The position numbers and the translations under genes were made by a program. DNA of 64,000 nucleotides. It comes from Gammaproteobacteria bacterium (lineage in GTDB: Bacteria; Pseudomonadota; Gammaproteobacteria; Thiohalomonadales; Thiohalomonadaceae). Position 1 is the stretch's first letter. Every line of letters begins with the position of its first letter. The notes under the pieces are model-generated. The model did no database searches. It was not told the origin of the DNA and saw only the letters and a program-made list of their open reading frames with translations. The stretch is from assembly GCA_003252455.1 (NCBI GenBank), contig QKED01000012.1:62001-126000 (forward strand), written 5' to 3'. Positions 45,575 to 54,708 of this stretch are shown here, in pieces.

Positions 45575-48500
45575 GTGTCCAGATTGACCCTCCGTGTCGC
45601 ACTCTATCTGCTCTGTGTCACCCCCGTAGGGCAGGGCCCACTGGCCGTCGACCTGAGTCAGGCCGAGACCGCCTTCGAGCAGGGCGACTACACCCAGGCG
45701 ACCGCACTCTATCAAGCCTTGGTCGCCGCGCAGCCCGAGCAACTGGGCCTCTACGACCGCCTCCTCACGCTGCAGTCACTCACCGAGCAGGGGGATCGCG
45801 CGGCACTGCTCGACCGCGCCCTGCAGGCCGCTGCCGCCATCGGTGACTACGCCGCGGTGAGTGAGTATGCCGCGCAGCGGGTGGCCCTCGCCGAGGCCCT
45901 CCCGGCCGAGTTGGAGGCCCGCTACGCGCTGGCGGCGCAGAGCGACGACCAGGAGGCGCTGGAGCAGTGGGGCGTGCTGCTCGACGGCGCCCTGGCCAAG
46001 CTCGACGCGGGCGACGCCGTGGCCGCCCAAACGGACGCCGCCGCGGCCCTGCAACTGGCACGCGACCACTTCGGTCCGGGCCACGCCTATACCGTGGTGA
46101 GCCTGCGTGAGAAGGCCCTCATCGAGGTGGCGCTGGGTCACCCCGAGGTGGCGCAACAGCTGCTCGATGCCGCCTGGCTGGCACAACGCGACGCCTTCGG
46201 TCCCGACCACCCAGAGACGGTCAACCTACGCGCCCTGAGCGCCGACCTGTTGCAGCAGCGCGGCGAGTCGGTCCAGGCCGAGGCGCTGATCCGTGAGGGG
46301 TTGGCTGGGCTCACCCGCAGCCTCGGTGCGGCCCACCCCGAGACGCTCGCCCTGCGTGCGCGTCTCATCGAGCTACGCCTCGCCGCCGGGGCCAACGCCG
46401 AGGCGCTGGCGCTGCAGGGCGAGCAGTGCACCTTTACCGACCAGGCCTATGGCGCGCTCCACCCCCGCAGCGCCGAGTGCCAACGTCAGCTCGCTAACCT
46501 GGCCCTCGATCAGGGTGAGTTGAGCCGCGCCGAGTCGGCCTATGGCGAGGCGCTCGGGCGCCTCTCGCGCCTCTACCCCGAGGGGGCCGAGGCGCGACTC
46601 ATGGCCGAGGCGGAGGAGGCCGAACTGTGGCGCCGTCAGGGCCAGTTGGCCGAGGCCGCCACGCGCCTGCAGGGGATCCTCGCCACCCCGCAGTTGAGCG
46701 AGGAGGTGCGCTTCGCCGCCGGGAACTATCTGGCGCAGACCCTGGAGGGGCAGGGCCATTATGCCGAGGCGCAGGCGCAACTGGAGGGGCTGCTCGCCTT
46801 CGCTCGCGAACAGCTCGGCGATGCGCACCCCAGCACCCTCACCCTGCTCAACAACCTCGCCGGGGTGGAGCGGCTCAACGACCAGCCGCTGCTCGCCGAG
46901 CGCCACTACCGCGAGGTGCTCGACGCCTACACCCGTCTGCACGGTGCCGCCCACCCCCTGACCCTGGCGGTGCGCAATAACCTCGCCCTACTGTTCGAGA
47001 ATCAAGGCTTCTACGACCTGGCCGAACCGCTGCTCGACGAGGGCACCGAGCTGGCCGAGGCGAGTCAGGGGGCGCTCGCCTCCACCACCCTGGCCTATCA
47101 GAACAACCTCGCCCTGCTGCACGAGAGCCAAGGGCGCTTCGAACTGGCCGAACGCGGCTATCTCGCCACCTTGCAGCGCTACATCGAACGCTACGGCGAG
47201 GAGCACCCGGAGACCCAGGTGGTGCGCAACAACCTCGCCTACCTCTACCTCCTCGATCGCCGCTACGAGGCCGCCGCGCAGCTGATGCAACGCGTGCTCG
47301 ACGGCTGGACCGCGCAGTACGGCGCGGAGCACCCCAAGCGCCTCAAGGCACTCAACACCCTGGCGCGGGTACGCCACCGTCAGGGCCAGTTGGTGGAGGC
47401 CGAGGTGCTCTTCGAGGAGGCGCTCAGCACCCGTCGCCGCCTCTTCGGCGAGGGGCACAGGGATACCATCCGCTCGCTCATCGACCAGGCCAACCTCTTC
47501 CTCGACCAGGGGCGCCACGACGAGGCGCTGGCGCAACTGCAGCACACCCGCGAACTCGCCGAGCAGAACCTGGGCGAGGAGCACCCCTACACCTTCGAGG
47601 TGCTCAATGCCCTCGCCGGGGTCCTCCGCGGCGAGGCGCGCCTGACCCTGGAGCAGACCCTGTTCGAGCGTCGCACCCGCTACTTCGACCGACTGCTCTG
47701 GGTCGCCGGCTCCGACGCCCGCGAGGGCTACCTGCGCCTGCACCGTGGCGAACTCGACCGCTACCTCGACCTGCTCACCCAGGGCGATGCGGCGCGTAGC
47801 GCGCGTGCCCTGCTCGGGGTGAGTCTGCAGCGCAAGGGTCTGCTGCTCAAGGTGGCCGCCGAGACCATCCAGGTGGCGCGCATGAGTGACGACCCGGCGC
47901 TGCGCAGCTTGACCGATGGCCTCAACGAGGCGCGCAAGGGGATCGCCGCACTGACCCTGGCCGGGCCCGGTGACGGCGACCCGGCGGCACACCACGCCAA
48001 GGTGGCCGCGCTGGAGGCACAGATCCAGCGTCTGGAGGCGCAACTCGGTCAGGCGAGCGGACGCTTCCGTCGCACCATCGCCTCGTACGGCCCCGAGGCG
48101 GTGGAGGCGGCGCTGCCCGAGGGGGCCGCACTGGTCGATTTCCAGCTCTATCGTGACACCGATGGGCAGGAGCAGATGCTCGCCTCGGTGCTCGACAAGG
48201 GGTCTGGGGTGCCGGTCTACCATCGCGTGCTGCTCGGCCCCATGGCCGCGCTGCGCGGCCTGGTCACCGAGTTCCGCCTACTCATCCAAGACGTGGACGC
48301 CACCGACGACGAGGTGAACGAGCTGGGCTACGAGCTCTACCAGGTGCTGTGGGCACCGCTGGAGCCGCTGCTCGGTGACGGGGAGCGGGTCTTCCTCGCG
48401 CCCGACGATGTGCTGCACATCCTCCCCTTCGCCGCCCTCTCCGACGCCGACGGCAGCTACCTGCTGGAGCGCTACGACCTGCACATGCTCACCACCCCGC

Positions 48501-49351
48501 GCGACCTGCTGGGCAAAGAGATGCATGTCACCGGCAACGACTACCTGATTATCGCCGGCCCCGACTACGACACCGAGGCGGTGCTCGGCAGCGACCAACT
48601 GCAAGAGTTCCGCCGCAGCCGTAGCGCCAAGCTGCAGCGTGGTGTGCGCCTCGCCTCACGTGGCCTGCGCGGTCTGCGCTTCTCCTCCCTGCCGGGGGCC
48701 GAGCGCGAGGGGCGCATCATTGAGCAGCAGGCCAGCGAGCAGCAGCGCCCCAGCACCATCTACCTCAAACTAGAGGCGCAGGAGCAGGTGCTGCGTGACA
48801 TGCAGCGGGCCCCAGCGGTGCTGCACATGGCCACCCACGGCTTCTTCCTCGCCCCCGACGACGGCCTCAAGCGCCGCCTGCTCAAGGCCCAGCGCGGCCT
48901 CGAAGAGGAGTTGCCGCCGCCCGGCGACAATCCACTGCTGCGCTCGGGTCTGGCCTTTGCCGGGGTCAACAGCAACGCCCCCTTCCTCGGCGAGATCGAT
49001 ACCGACAACGACGGGGTGCTCACCGCCCTGGAGGTGCTCGGCCTCAATCTCGACGGCAACAAGCTGGCGGTACTCTCCGCCTGTGAGACCGGCCTCGGCG
49101 AGATCCACGAGGGGGAGGGGGTGTTCGGCCTGCGCCGCTCCTTCCTCCTCTCGGGTAGCGAGGCGGTGGTCACCTCCCTGTGGGAGGTGAGCGACGCCGG
49201 GACGCAGGCGCTGATGTCCACTTTCTACAAGCACCTGCTGGGCGGCGAAGATGCCCACCAGGCGCTGCGCAACACCCAGTTGGAGCTGCTCGGTTCCGAT
49301 CGCTGGGGCTATCCATATGTCTGGTCATCCTTCATGATCGTCGGTATCTGA
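45575..49351 (+). CDS. Exported TPR-CHAT putative cysteine protease
   Basis: A 1258-residue protein. The start is GTG at 45575, well placed after AGGGAG; the N-terminus (MSRLTLRVALYLLCVTPVG...) looks like a signal peptide. Many kinesin-light-chain-type TPRs occupy about residues 15-680 (for example LNNLAGVERLNDQPLLAERHYREVL). A helical region follows, then a CHAT domain (about 860-1258). The caspase-like dyad is intact: H1088 in HMATHGFF and C1170 in LSACETGLG. Between them D1142-E1153 form a complete EF-hand-type loop (DTDNDGVLTALE). CHAT domains are caspase-clan peptidases; TPRs usually bind the regulator or substrate. Its target is unknown. Confidence 0.88.
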   Translation: MSRLTLRVALYLLCVTPVGQGPLAVDLSQAETAFEQGDYTQATALYQALVAAQPEQLGLYDRLLTLQSLTEQGDRAALLDRALQAAAAIGDYAAVSEYAAQRVALAEALPAELEARYALAAQSDDQEALEQWGVLLDGALAKLDAGDAVAAQTDAAAALQLARDHFGPGHAYTVVSLREKALIEVALGHPEVAQQLLDAAWLAQRDAFGPDHPETVNLRALSADLLQQRGESVQAEALIREGLAGLTRSLGAAHPETLALRARLIELRLAAGANAEALALQGEQCTFTDQAYGALHPRSAECQRQLANLALDQGELSRAESAYGEALGRLSRLYPEGAEARLMAEAEEAELWRRQGQLAEAATRLQGILATPQLSEEVRFAAGNYLAQTLEGQGHYAEAQAQLEGLLAFAREQLGDAHPSTLTLLNNLAGVERLNDQPLLAERHYREVLDAYTRLHGAAHPLTLAVRNNLALLFENQGFYDLAEPLLDEGTELAEASQGALASTTLAYQNNLALLHESQGRFELAERGYLATLQRYIERYGEEHPETQVVRNNLAYLYLLDRRYEAAAQLMQRVLDGWTAQYGAEHPKRLKALNTLARVRHRQGQLVEAEVLFEEALSTRRRLFGEGHRDTIRSLIDQANLFLDQGRHDEALAQLQHTRELAEQNLGEEHPYTFEVLNALAGVLRGEARLTLEQTLFERRTRYFDRLLWVAGSDAREGYLRLHRGELDRYLDLLTQGDAARSARALLGVSLQRKGLLLKVAAETIQVARMSDDPALRSLTDGLNEARKGIAALTLAGPGDGDPAAHHAKVAALEAQIQRLEAQLGQASGRFRRTIASYGPEAVEAALPEGAALVDFQLYRDTDGQEQMLASVLDKGSGVPVYHRVLLGPMAALRGLVTEFRLLIQDVDATDDEVNELGYELYQVLWAPLEPLLGDGERVFLAPDDVLHILPFAALSDADGSYLLERYDLHMLTTPRDLLGKEMHVTGNDYLIIAGPDYDTEAVLGSDQLQEFRRSRSAKLQRGVRLASRGLRGLRFSSLPGAEREGRIIEQQASEQQRPSTIYLKLEAQEQVLRDMQRAPAVLHMATHGFFLAPDDGLKRRLLKAQRGLEEELPPPGDNPLLRSGLAFAGVNSNAPFLGEIDTDNDGVLTALEVLGLNLDGNKLAVLSACETGLGEIHEGEGVFGLRRSFLLSGSEAVVTSLWEVSDAGTQALMSTFYKHLLGGEDAHQALRNTQLELLGSDRWGYPYVWSSFMIVGI

Positions 49352-49385
49352 CCCTCATCACGGCCCGCAAACGGAGGTTTTCGAC

Positions 49386-50321
49386 GTGAACATCGTAACT
49401 TTGAGAAATTTGGCCCTCTTCACCCTGCTCCTGCTGAGTGGCTACAGCTGGGCCGCCAGCGTCCCTGTGGCCCTGTTGACCCAGGCCGAGGGTATCGTGG
49501 AGTTCAGCAAGGATGGCAACGACTGGAAGCCGGTCACGCGCAACAAATTGCTGAAGAGCGGTTACTTCGTGCGCACCGGCGCCGAATCCAGTGCCCTGCT
49601 GGTCGACCAGAACGACAATAGTGCCCGCTCACTCGGCGCCAACACCCAGGTGAAGGTCGGTGAAGGGGCGGTCGAGTTGCTCGCCGGTGAACTCTCCGAG
49701 CCGCGCGAGGGCAACGACCTGATGGGCACCCTGCGCCAGCGCTTCGCCAAGGTGCAGCGCCACACCACGGTGCGTCGTTCCGTGCAGCGCGACGACGGCG
49801 AGGAGGATACCCGCCTCTCCACCGCCAAGCGTATCGTCCTCTCCGCCACCTACCCCGACCTGGTGTGGGAGAGCGTCGGCCCCGAGCTCAGTTACCGCCT
49901 CACCGTCGGCGCCAACAGTTACCCGGTGGCGGCCACCGCCGAGCCGCTGGTGCGCTTCACTGTCCCCACCCAGGCCGCTGGCGAGCACGACTACCAGGTC
50001 GAGGTGGTGCAGGGTGACCAGGTGGTCTTCACCCCCCGCCGCCCCGGCACCATCCTCTGGCTCAGCCAGGAGCAGGAGGCCGCAGTGGCCAGTGGTCTGG
50101 AGAAGTTGCGTGGTGAGGTGGGGAATGACGCCTTCTTCATCGGCGCCTACCTCAGCGATCAGGGGTTGGAGGTTCCGGCCATGGAGAGCTTCCAGGCCTA
50201 CTTCGCCGAGGCCGACGACAACGAATTGCGTCCACTGCTCATCGCCACCTACCACTCCCTCAAGCTGAAGAGCCTGCGTCTGGCCGAGGCCCAGCGTTAC
50301 AACGAGGCCTTGAACGATTAA
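49386..50321 (+). CDS. FecR-domain periplasmic protein (second copy)
   Basis: A 311-residue exported protein (signal MNIVTLRNLALFTLLLLSGYSWA). The FecR-type domain spans about residues 25-115 (LLTQAEGIVEFSKDGNDWKPV, LLKSGYFVRTGAESSALLVDQ). A fibronectin-like middle (YPDLVWESVGPELSYRLTVG) and a helical C-terminus follow. The start is GTG with GGAGG eight bases upstream. Its position directly before a CHASE2-cyclase gene is a recurring arrangement; the two may form a periplasmic sensing pair. It is not closely similar to the FecR protein at 32046-32918. Confidence 0.82.
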   Translation: MNIVTLRNLALFTLLLLSGYSWAASVPVALLTQAEGIVEFSKDGNDWKPVTRNKLLKSGYFVRTGAESSALLVDQNDNSARSLGANTQVKVGEGAVELLAGELSEPREGNDLMGTLRQRFAKVQRHTTVRRSVQRDDGEEDTRLSTAKRIVLSATYPDLVWESVGPELSYRLTVGANSYPVAATAEPLVRFTVPTQAAGEHDYQVEVVQGDQVVFTPRRPGTILWLSQEQEAAVASGLEKLRGEVGNDAFFIGAYLSDQGLEVPAMESFQAYFAEADDNELRPLLIATYHSLKLKSLRLAEAQRYNEALND

Positions 50322-50348
50322 GCGCCAGCGCCGACGCGGGGGAGGGGG

Positions 50349-52412
50349 ATGAAAAATCTGGCCAGGTTCGACCTGTGGGGGATCGTGCTGCTGTTTCTGC
50401 TGGCGATCCCCGCTGAGCGTCACGAGTGGTTCTCCTTCATCGAGGAGCAGACCCTCGCCCTGCGCCAGAGCCTGCGCATCACCTATGCCGACCCGCAGCA
50501 GACCGCCTTCATCGATGCGGTGGTGCTGGTCAACACCGACGAGGCGTTCTTCGACAACTACCAGGGCTTCCCGCTCAAGCGCACCGACATCGGGCGCATC
50601 GTCGCCAATCTCCACGCCCTCGGGGCGAAGGTGATCGGCATCGACTTGTTGATGGACTTCCCCAGTGCCTACGGCGAGGACCCGGGCCTCGCCGAGGTGC
50701 TCAGCGAGGCGGGCAATACGGTGATCGCCTCGCGCGCCAACTTCAAGGGCGATACCTATGTCGGCCTCAGTTACCCCACCACGACACTCAACGCGGCGAG
50801 CGCCACCGGTTACGTCAACATCATCTCACCCAGCGCCATTGTCACCTCCCTCTCACGTCTGCGCATCTATCCGGAGATCACCCAAGAGCCCTTCGGTTGG
50901 CCCATCGCGGTGCAGATCTTGGCCGATTATCTCGATGCCGAGCCCACCCTGGAGCCGGGGATGCTGCACATCGGTGACGAGCTTGCCGTACCGCTGGACC
51001 GTTTCAACGACCTCTACATCGACTACGCCGCACTCCCCTACGGGGTGCGTTTCCTGAGCGATGTCCAGGGGCTCAGCGCGTGGAACTTCCTCGACATCGA
51101 GCGCCTCGACGAGGATGAGCGCGAGGAGCTCGCCTACTGGGTACAGGACCGCATCGTGCTGGTGGGGGATACCTCCGAGGTCTCCCACGACCGTTTCCAG
51201 ACCCCGGTGGGGGTGGTGCACGGGGTGGAGGTGATCGCCAACACCCTCAACACCCTGTTCAAGGGTGGGCCGCTGCAGCCGGCCTCGGAGCGGGTCGAGA
51301 TCGCCATCTCCCTGGCTCTGCTCGCGCTCATCTTCGGCCTCGCGCTGATCCAGCGCCCGCATCTACGGCTGTTCCTCTTCAGTCTGGTGATCCTCGGCTA
51401 CCTGGGGGTGGTCAGCTGGCTCTACGTATTCCATGGCCAGGTCTATTCGATCACCTACAACCTGGCGGCGATCATCGGTGGGGTGACCCTGGTCAACCTG
51501 CGTTTCTACCTCGCCGAGCGCACCCAACGGGCCTTCATCACCAACGTCTTCGGCCACTACCTCTCGCCCACCGTGGTCAGCGCCCTGGTCAAGGACCCGA
51601 GCAAGATGGCCCTGGGCGGCGAACTGCGCGAGATGACCGCTTTCTTCTCCGACATCGCCGGGTCGTCGAGCATCGCCGAGAAGCTCTCCCCCGAGGCGAT
51701 CGTGCACCTGCTCAACGAGTTCCTCACCGAGATGTGTAACATCATCATCGCCCATGGCGGCACCATCGATAAGTTCGAGGGCGACGCCATCATCGCCTTC
51801 TGGGGGGCCCCCCTGGTGCAGGAGGACCACGCCACGCGCGGTGTGTTGGCGGCGGTGGAGATGCAGGCGCGCATGAAGGTGCTGCGCCAGAAGTGGATCG
51901 ACGAAGGGCTGCCGGCCATCCACGTGCGCATGGGCATCAACTCCGGCCCCATGGTGGTGGGTAACATGGGCTCGCAGCAGCGCATGGACTACACCATCAT
52001 GGGCGATGCGGTGAATCTCACCGCACGCCTGGAGGGGGCGAACAAGTTCTACGGCACCCACACCATGATCAGCGGCATGACACGCGCGCAGATCGGCGAC
52101 GTGGCCGAGCTGCGCAAGCTCGACGTGATCCGTGTGGTGGGCAAGGAGGAGGCGGTGGAGGTCTACGAGGTGCTGGCCAAGCGCGGTGAGCTGGATGCCG
52201 GACAGCAGGCGCTATTGACGGGCTACAACGCCGCCCTGGCGCACTATCAGGCGCGCGACTTCGCCCGCGCCGAGACAGAGTTCGCCGCACTGCTGGAGCG
52301 TTTCCCCGACGACGGCCCCTGTCGCACCTACTTGGAGCGCTGTGCCCAGTACCGTAGCGACCCGCCCGGTGCGGGGTGGGATGGCGTCTACACTCTCACC
52401 GGCAAGGGCTGA
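50349..52412 (+). CDS. CHASE2-domain adenylate cyclase (class III)
   Basis: A 687-residue inner-membrane protein: an N-terminal anchor, a periplasmic CHASE2 sensor (about 30-315), three membrane helices (about 320-395), a class III nucleotide cyclase domain (about 425-610), and a short TPR-like C-terminus. Metal-binding aspartates lie in FFSDIAGSS and FEGDAIIAFWG; the Lys of DKFEGD and the Asp in IMGDAVNLTARLE are the residues expected for ATP rather than GTP. It should turn a periplasmic signal into cAMP. A GGGAGG ribosome binding site precedes the ATG. It is the last gene of the surface-protein operon. Confidence 0.92.
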   Translation: MKNLARFDLWGIVLLFLLAIPAERHEWFSFIEEQTLALRQSLRITYADPQQTAFIDAVVLVNTDEAFFDNYQGFPLKRTDIGRIVANLHALGAKVIGIDLLMDFPSAYGEDPGLAEVLSEAGNTVIASRANFKGDTYVGLSYPTTTLNAASATGYVNIISPSAIVTSLSRLRIYPEITQEPFGWPIAVQILADYLDAEPTLEPGMLHIGDELAVPLDRFNDLYIDYAALPYGVRFLSDVQGLSAWNFLDIERLDEDEREELAYWVQDRIVLVGDTSEVSHDRFQTPVGVVHGVEVIANTLNTLFKGGPLQPASERVEIAISLALLALIFGLALIQRPHLRLFLFSLVILGYLGVVSWLYVFHGQVYSITYNLAAIIGGVTLVNLRFYLAERTQRAFITNVFGHYLSPTVVSALVKDPSKMALGGELREMTAFFSDIAGSSSIAEKLSPEAIVHLLNEFLTEMCNIIIAHGGTIDKFEGDAIIAFWGAPLVQEDHATRGVLAAVEMQARMKVLRQKWIDEGLPAIHVRMGINSGPMVVGNMGSQQRMDYTIMGDAVNLTARLEGANKFYGTHTMISGMTRAQIGDVAELRKLDVIRVVGKEEAVEVYEVLAKRGELDAGQQALLTGYNAALAHYQARDFARAETEFAALLERFPDDGPCRTYLERCAQYRSDPPGAGWDGVYTLTGKG

Positions 52413-52606
52413 GTCGCACAAGCGTCACACTCGGCCTGCACCCAGTGCCCGTCCGCTGCCCTGGTCCCGTAGCGCCAGAGTGCCGCCCTACGGGCAGGAG
52501 GGCGCAGGCCCCGCATCTGCCGTACCTCGCCCTGTCATCCTGCGGCGGTAGGCTCAGACCCGATTCGGGCCACTTGGTCCGCACACGGGCATGTCCAGGG
52601 GGCGAG

Positions 52607-53101
52607 ATGGCGACACGCGAACAGGCACTGGGGTGGTTGAAGCGGGCGGGCTACCGCCCGGGGATGGCGCGCTGGCTGCCGAGCCTGGGTCTTGGTGCCA
52701 TCGTCACCGGGCTGTTATGGGGTTTTGCCCATGCGGAGGGGGAGGTGCAGGGGGTACTCTACCTCTTCGGCAGTGCGCTGCTGTTGGCCCTCATCGCCCT
52801 CATGTGGACGCGTCAAGCGACCCTGGGGCGGGCCGTCCGTGCCCTCGACGTGGGGCAACGCCACACCCTGCGCATCCAGGTGCAGGAGGTGGACAACGAC
52901 GGCCCCTGCCTCTATCTGCACTATCGCGCACCGGGCGGCAACGCCCTGCAGTGCCAGGTGTTGGCCTACGGCGACACGCCTGGGGCCTGGGTGGGGATGG
53001 CGGAGCTGCTCACCCTGCCGGGGCAGGAGGTGCCGGTGTTGTGGTTGGGGGAGGGGGCGCTGTGGCTCCCCTTGGCCGCTCCCACGCCCTGGCAGGGGTG
53101 A
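52607..53101 (+). CDS. Small membrane protein of unknown function
   Basis: A 164-residue protein with two hydrophobic segments (about residues 23-42, LPSLGLGAIVTGLLWGFAHA, and 49-66, VLYLFGSALLLALIALMW), then a soluble domain (HTLRIQVQEVDNDGPCLYLHYRAPGGNALQCQVLAYGD) that alternates like a small beta domain. I do not recognise the family. AGGGGG upstream supports the ATG at 52607. The 194-bp gap before it contains a CCCGTAG/CTACGGG inverted repeat (52466-52494), so it may be separate from the cyclase operon. Confidence 0.6.
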   Translation: MATREQALGWLKRAGYRPGMARWLPSLGLGAIVTGLLWGFAHAEGEVQGVLYLFGSALLLALIALMWTRQATLGRAVRALDVGQRHTLRIQVQEVDNDGPCLYLHYRAPGGNALQCQVLAYGDTPGAWVGMAELLTLPGQEVPVLWLGEGALWLPLAAPTPWQG

Positions 53102-53238
53102 CAGGGTCGGCCCGTGCCCGTCGTCGAGGGGCGTGCGGTGCAGCTTGAGACCGCGGTGGTGCGGCGGCTGCAGCCCTGTGGGGCTTGGTATACTCTCACC
53201 ACTTCAGCCGTTTTTCCCCACTGAGACAGGAGGCCGTG

Positions 53239-53820
53239 ATGGCGCGTACCCCCTCCACCATGCTCGAATTGGGCACCCTGGCCCCGGACTTCCACCTCCC
53301 CGAACCGCGCAGCGGACGCACGCTGGGTCTGGCCGAGGTGCGGGGTACACGGGGCACAGTGGTACTTTTCATCTGTAACCACTGCCCCTTCGTCAAGCTG
53401 ATCAACGCCGGGCTGGTGGCCTTTGGCCACGACTACCTCGCCCGGGGGCTTGGTATCGTCGCCATCAGCAGCAACGACGCACAGAGTCGCCCCGAGGATG
53501 GCCCCGAGGCGATGGCCCAGGTGGCCGTCGAGCTGGGCTACCCCTTCCCCTATCTGTTCGATGCCGAGCAGGGGGTGGCCAAGGCCTATCGCGCCGCCTG
53601 CACCCCGGACCTCTATCTGTTCGATGCACAAGATCGACTGGTCTATCGCGGTCAGTTCGATGCCGCACGCCCCGGTAACGAGGTGGTAGTGACCGGGGCC
53701 GACCTACGTGCCGCCTGCGATGCCCTGCTCGCCGGTACCCCCATCGACCTGGACCAGCGCGCGAGCCTGGGCTGTAACATCAAGTGGCGGCCGGGCAACG
53801 AACCGGACTACTACGCATGA
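53239..53820 (+). CDS. Thioredoxin-fold redoxin (AhpC/TSA-like)
   Basis: A 193-residue cytoplasmic thioredoxin-fold protein. LGTLAPDFHLPEP opens the redoxin domain, and FICNHCPFVKLINAGL places a CxxC pair (CNHC) at the active site. The DUF-type group with CNHCPFV is annotated as thioredoxin family protein or redoxin; its exact substrate is unknown. AGGAGG precedes the ATG at 53239. The stop overlaps the ubiA start (ATGA). Confidence 0.88.
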   Translation: MARTPSTMLELGTLAPDFHLPEPRSGRTLGLAEVRGTRGTVVLFICNHCPFVKLINAGLVAFGHDYLARGLGIVAISSNDAQSRPEDGPEAMAQVAVELGYPFPYLFDAEQGVAKAYRAACTPDLYLFDAQDRLVYRGQFDAARPGNEVVVTGADLRAACDALLAGTPIDLDQRASLGCNIKWRPGNEPDYYA

Positions 53821-54695
53821 GCCTGGTGCTGCAGATGGCGGGCGGACGCCTGCGTGAGTACGTGCGACTGGTGCGGCTCGACCGTCCCATCGGCATCCTG
53901 CTGCTGGTGTGGCCCATGCTTTGGGCCCTCTGGATCGCCGCCGAGGGGGTACCCAGCCCGTTGGTGCTGGCGGTGTTCCTGCTCGGTGCGGTGCTGATGC
54001 GCTCTGCCGGTTGCGCCATCAACGACTTCGCCGACCGCGACTTCGACGGCCACGTGTGGCGCACAGCCCAGCGCCCGTTGGCCGCCGGTACCATCACCCC
54101 GCGTGAGGCGGTGGTGGTGGCGGCGGTACTGGCGCTACTCAGCTTCGTGCTGGTACTGAGCATGAATCGTTTGACCATCCAGCTCTCGTTCGGCGGCGTG
54201 GTACTGGCTGCACTCTACCCCTTCATGAAGCGCTACACCCATCTGCCGCAGGCGTTTCTCGGCATCGCGTTCAGCTGGGCGGTGCCCATGGCCTTCGCCG
54301 CGCAGAGCGGCGAGGTGCCCTTCGCCTCCTGGCTGGTGTTTCTCGCCTCGATGGTCTGGGCACTCGCCTACGACACCATGTACGCCATGGCCGACCGTGA
54401 GGATGACCTGAAGATCGGCGTCAAATCCTCTGCTATCCTCTTCGGGCGCTTCGACCGACTGGTCATCGCCCTGCTCCAACTCATCGTGCTCGGGCTGCTG
54501 ATCCTCACTGGGCTGAGTTTTCATCTAGGGTTTTGGTATTTCGCCGGCCTGGCCGTGGCCAGTGGCTTCACCCTCTATCAGCAGCAGATGATCCGCGCGC
54601 GCGACCCGAGGCGCGCCTTCGAGGCGTTCCTCAACAACAACTGGTTCGGCATGGTGGTGTTCGTCGGCATCGTCCTCGACTACCTGCTGCGCTGA
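53817..54695 (+). CDS. ubiA: 4-hydroxybenzoate octaprenyltransferase
   Basis: A 292-residue inner-membrane prenyltransferase for ubiquinone synthesis, with eight to nine hydrophobic helices. Both Asp-rich metal motifs are present: NDFADRDFDGHVWRTAQRPL and DTMYAMADREDDLKIGVKSSA. The N-terminal LVRLDRPIGILLLVWP is typical. The start at 53817 overlaps the redoxin stop by 4 bp. It is convergent with the GGDEF gene, with 13 bp between the stops. Confidence 0.96.
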   Translation: MSLVLQMAGGRLREYVRLVRLDRPIGILLLVWPMLWALWIAAEGVPSPLVLAVFLLGAVLMRSAGCAINDFADRDFDGHVWRTAQRPLAAGTITPREAVVVAAVLALLSFVLVLSMNRLTIQLSFGGVVLAALYPFMKRYTHLPQAFLGIAFSWAVPMAFAAQSGEVPFASWLVFLASMVWALAYDTMYAMADREDDLKIGVKSSAILFGRFDRLVIALLQLIVLGLLILTGLSFHLGFWYFAGLAVASGFTLYQQQMIRARDPRRAFEAFLNNNWFGMVVFVGIVLDYLLR

Positions 54696-54708
54696 GTCGG
54701 CGGGGCTT

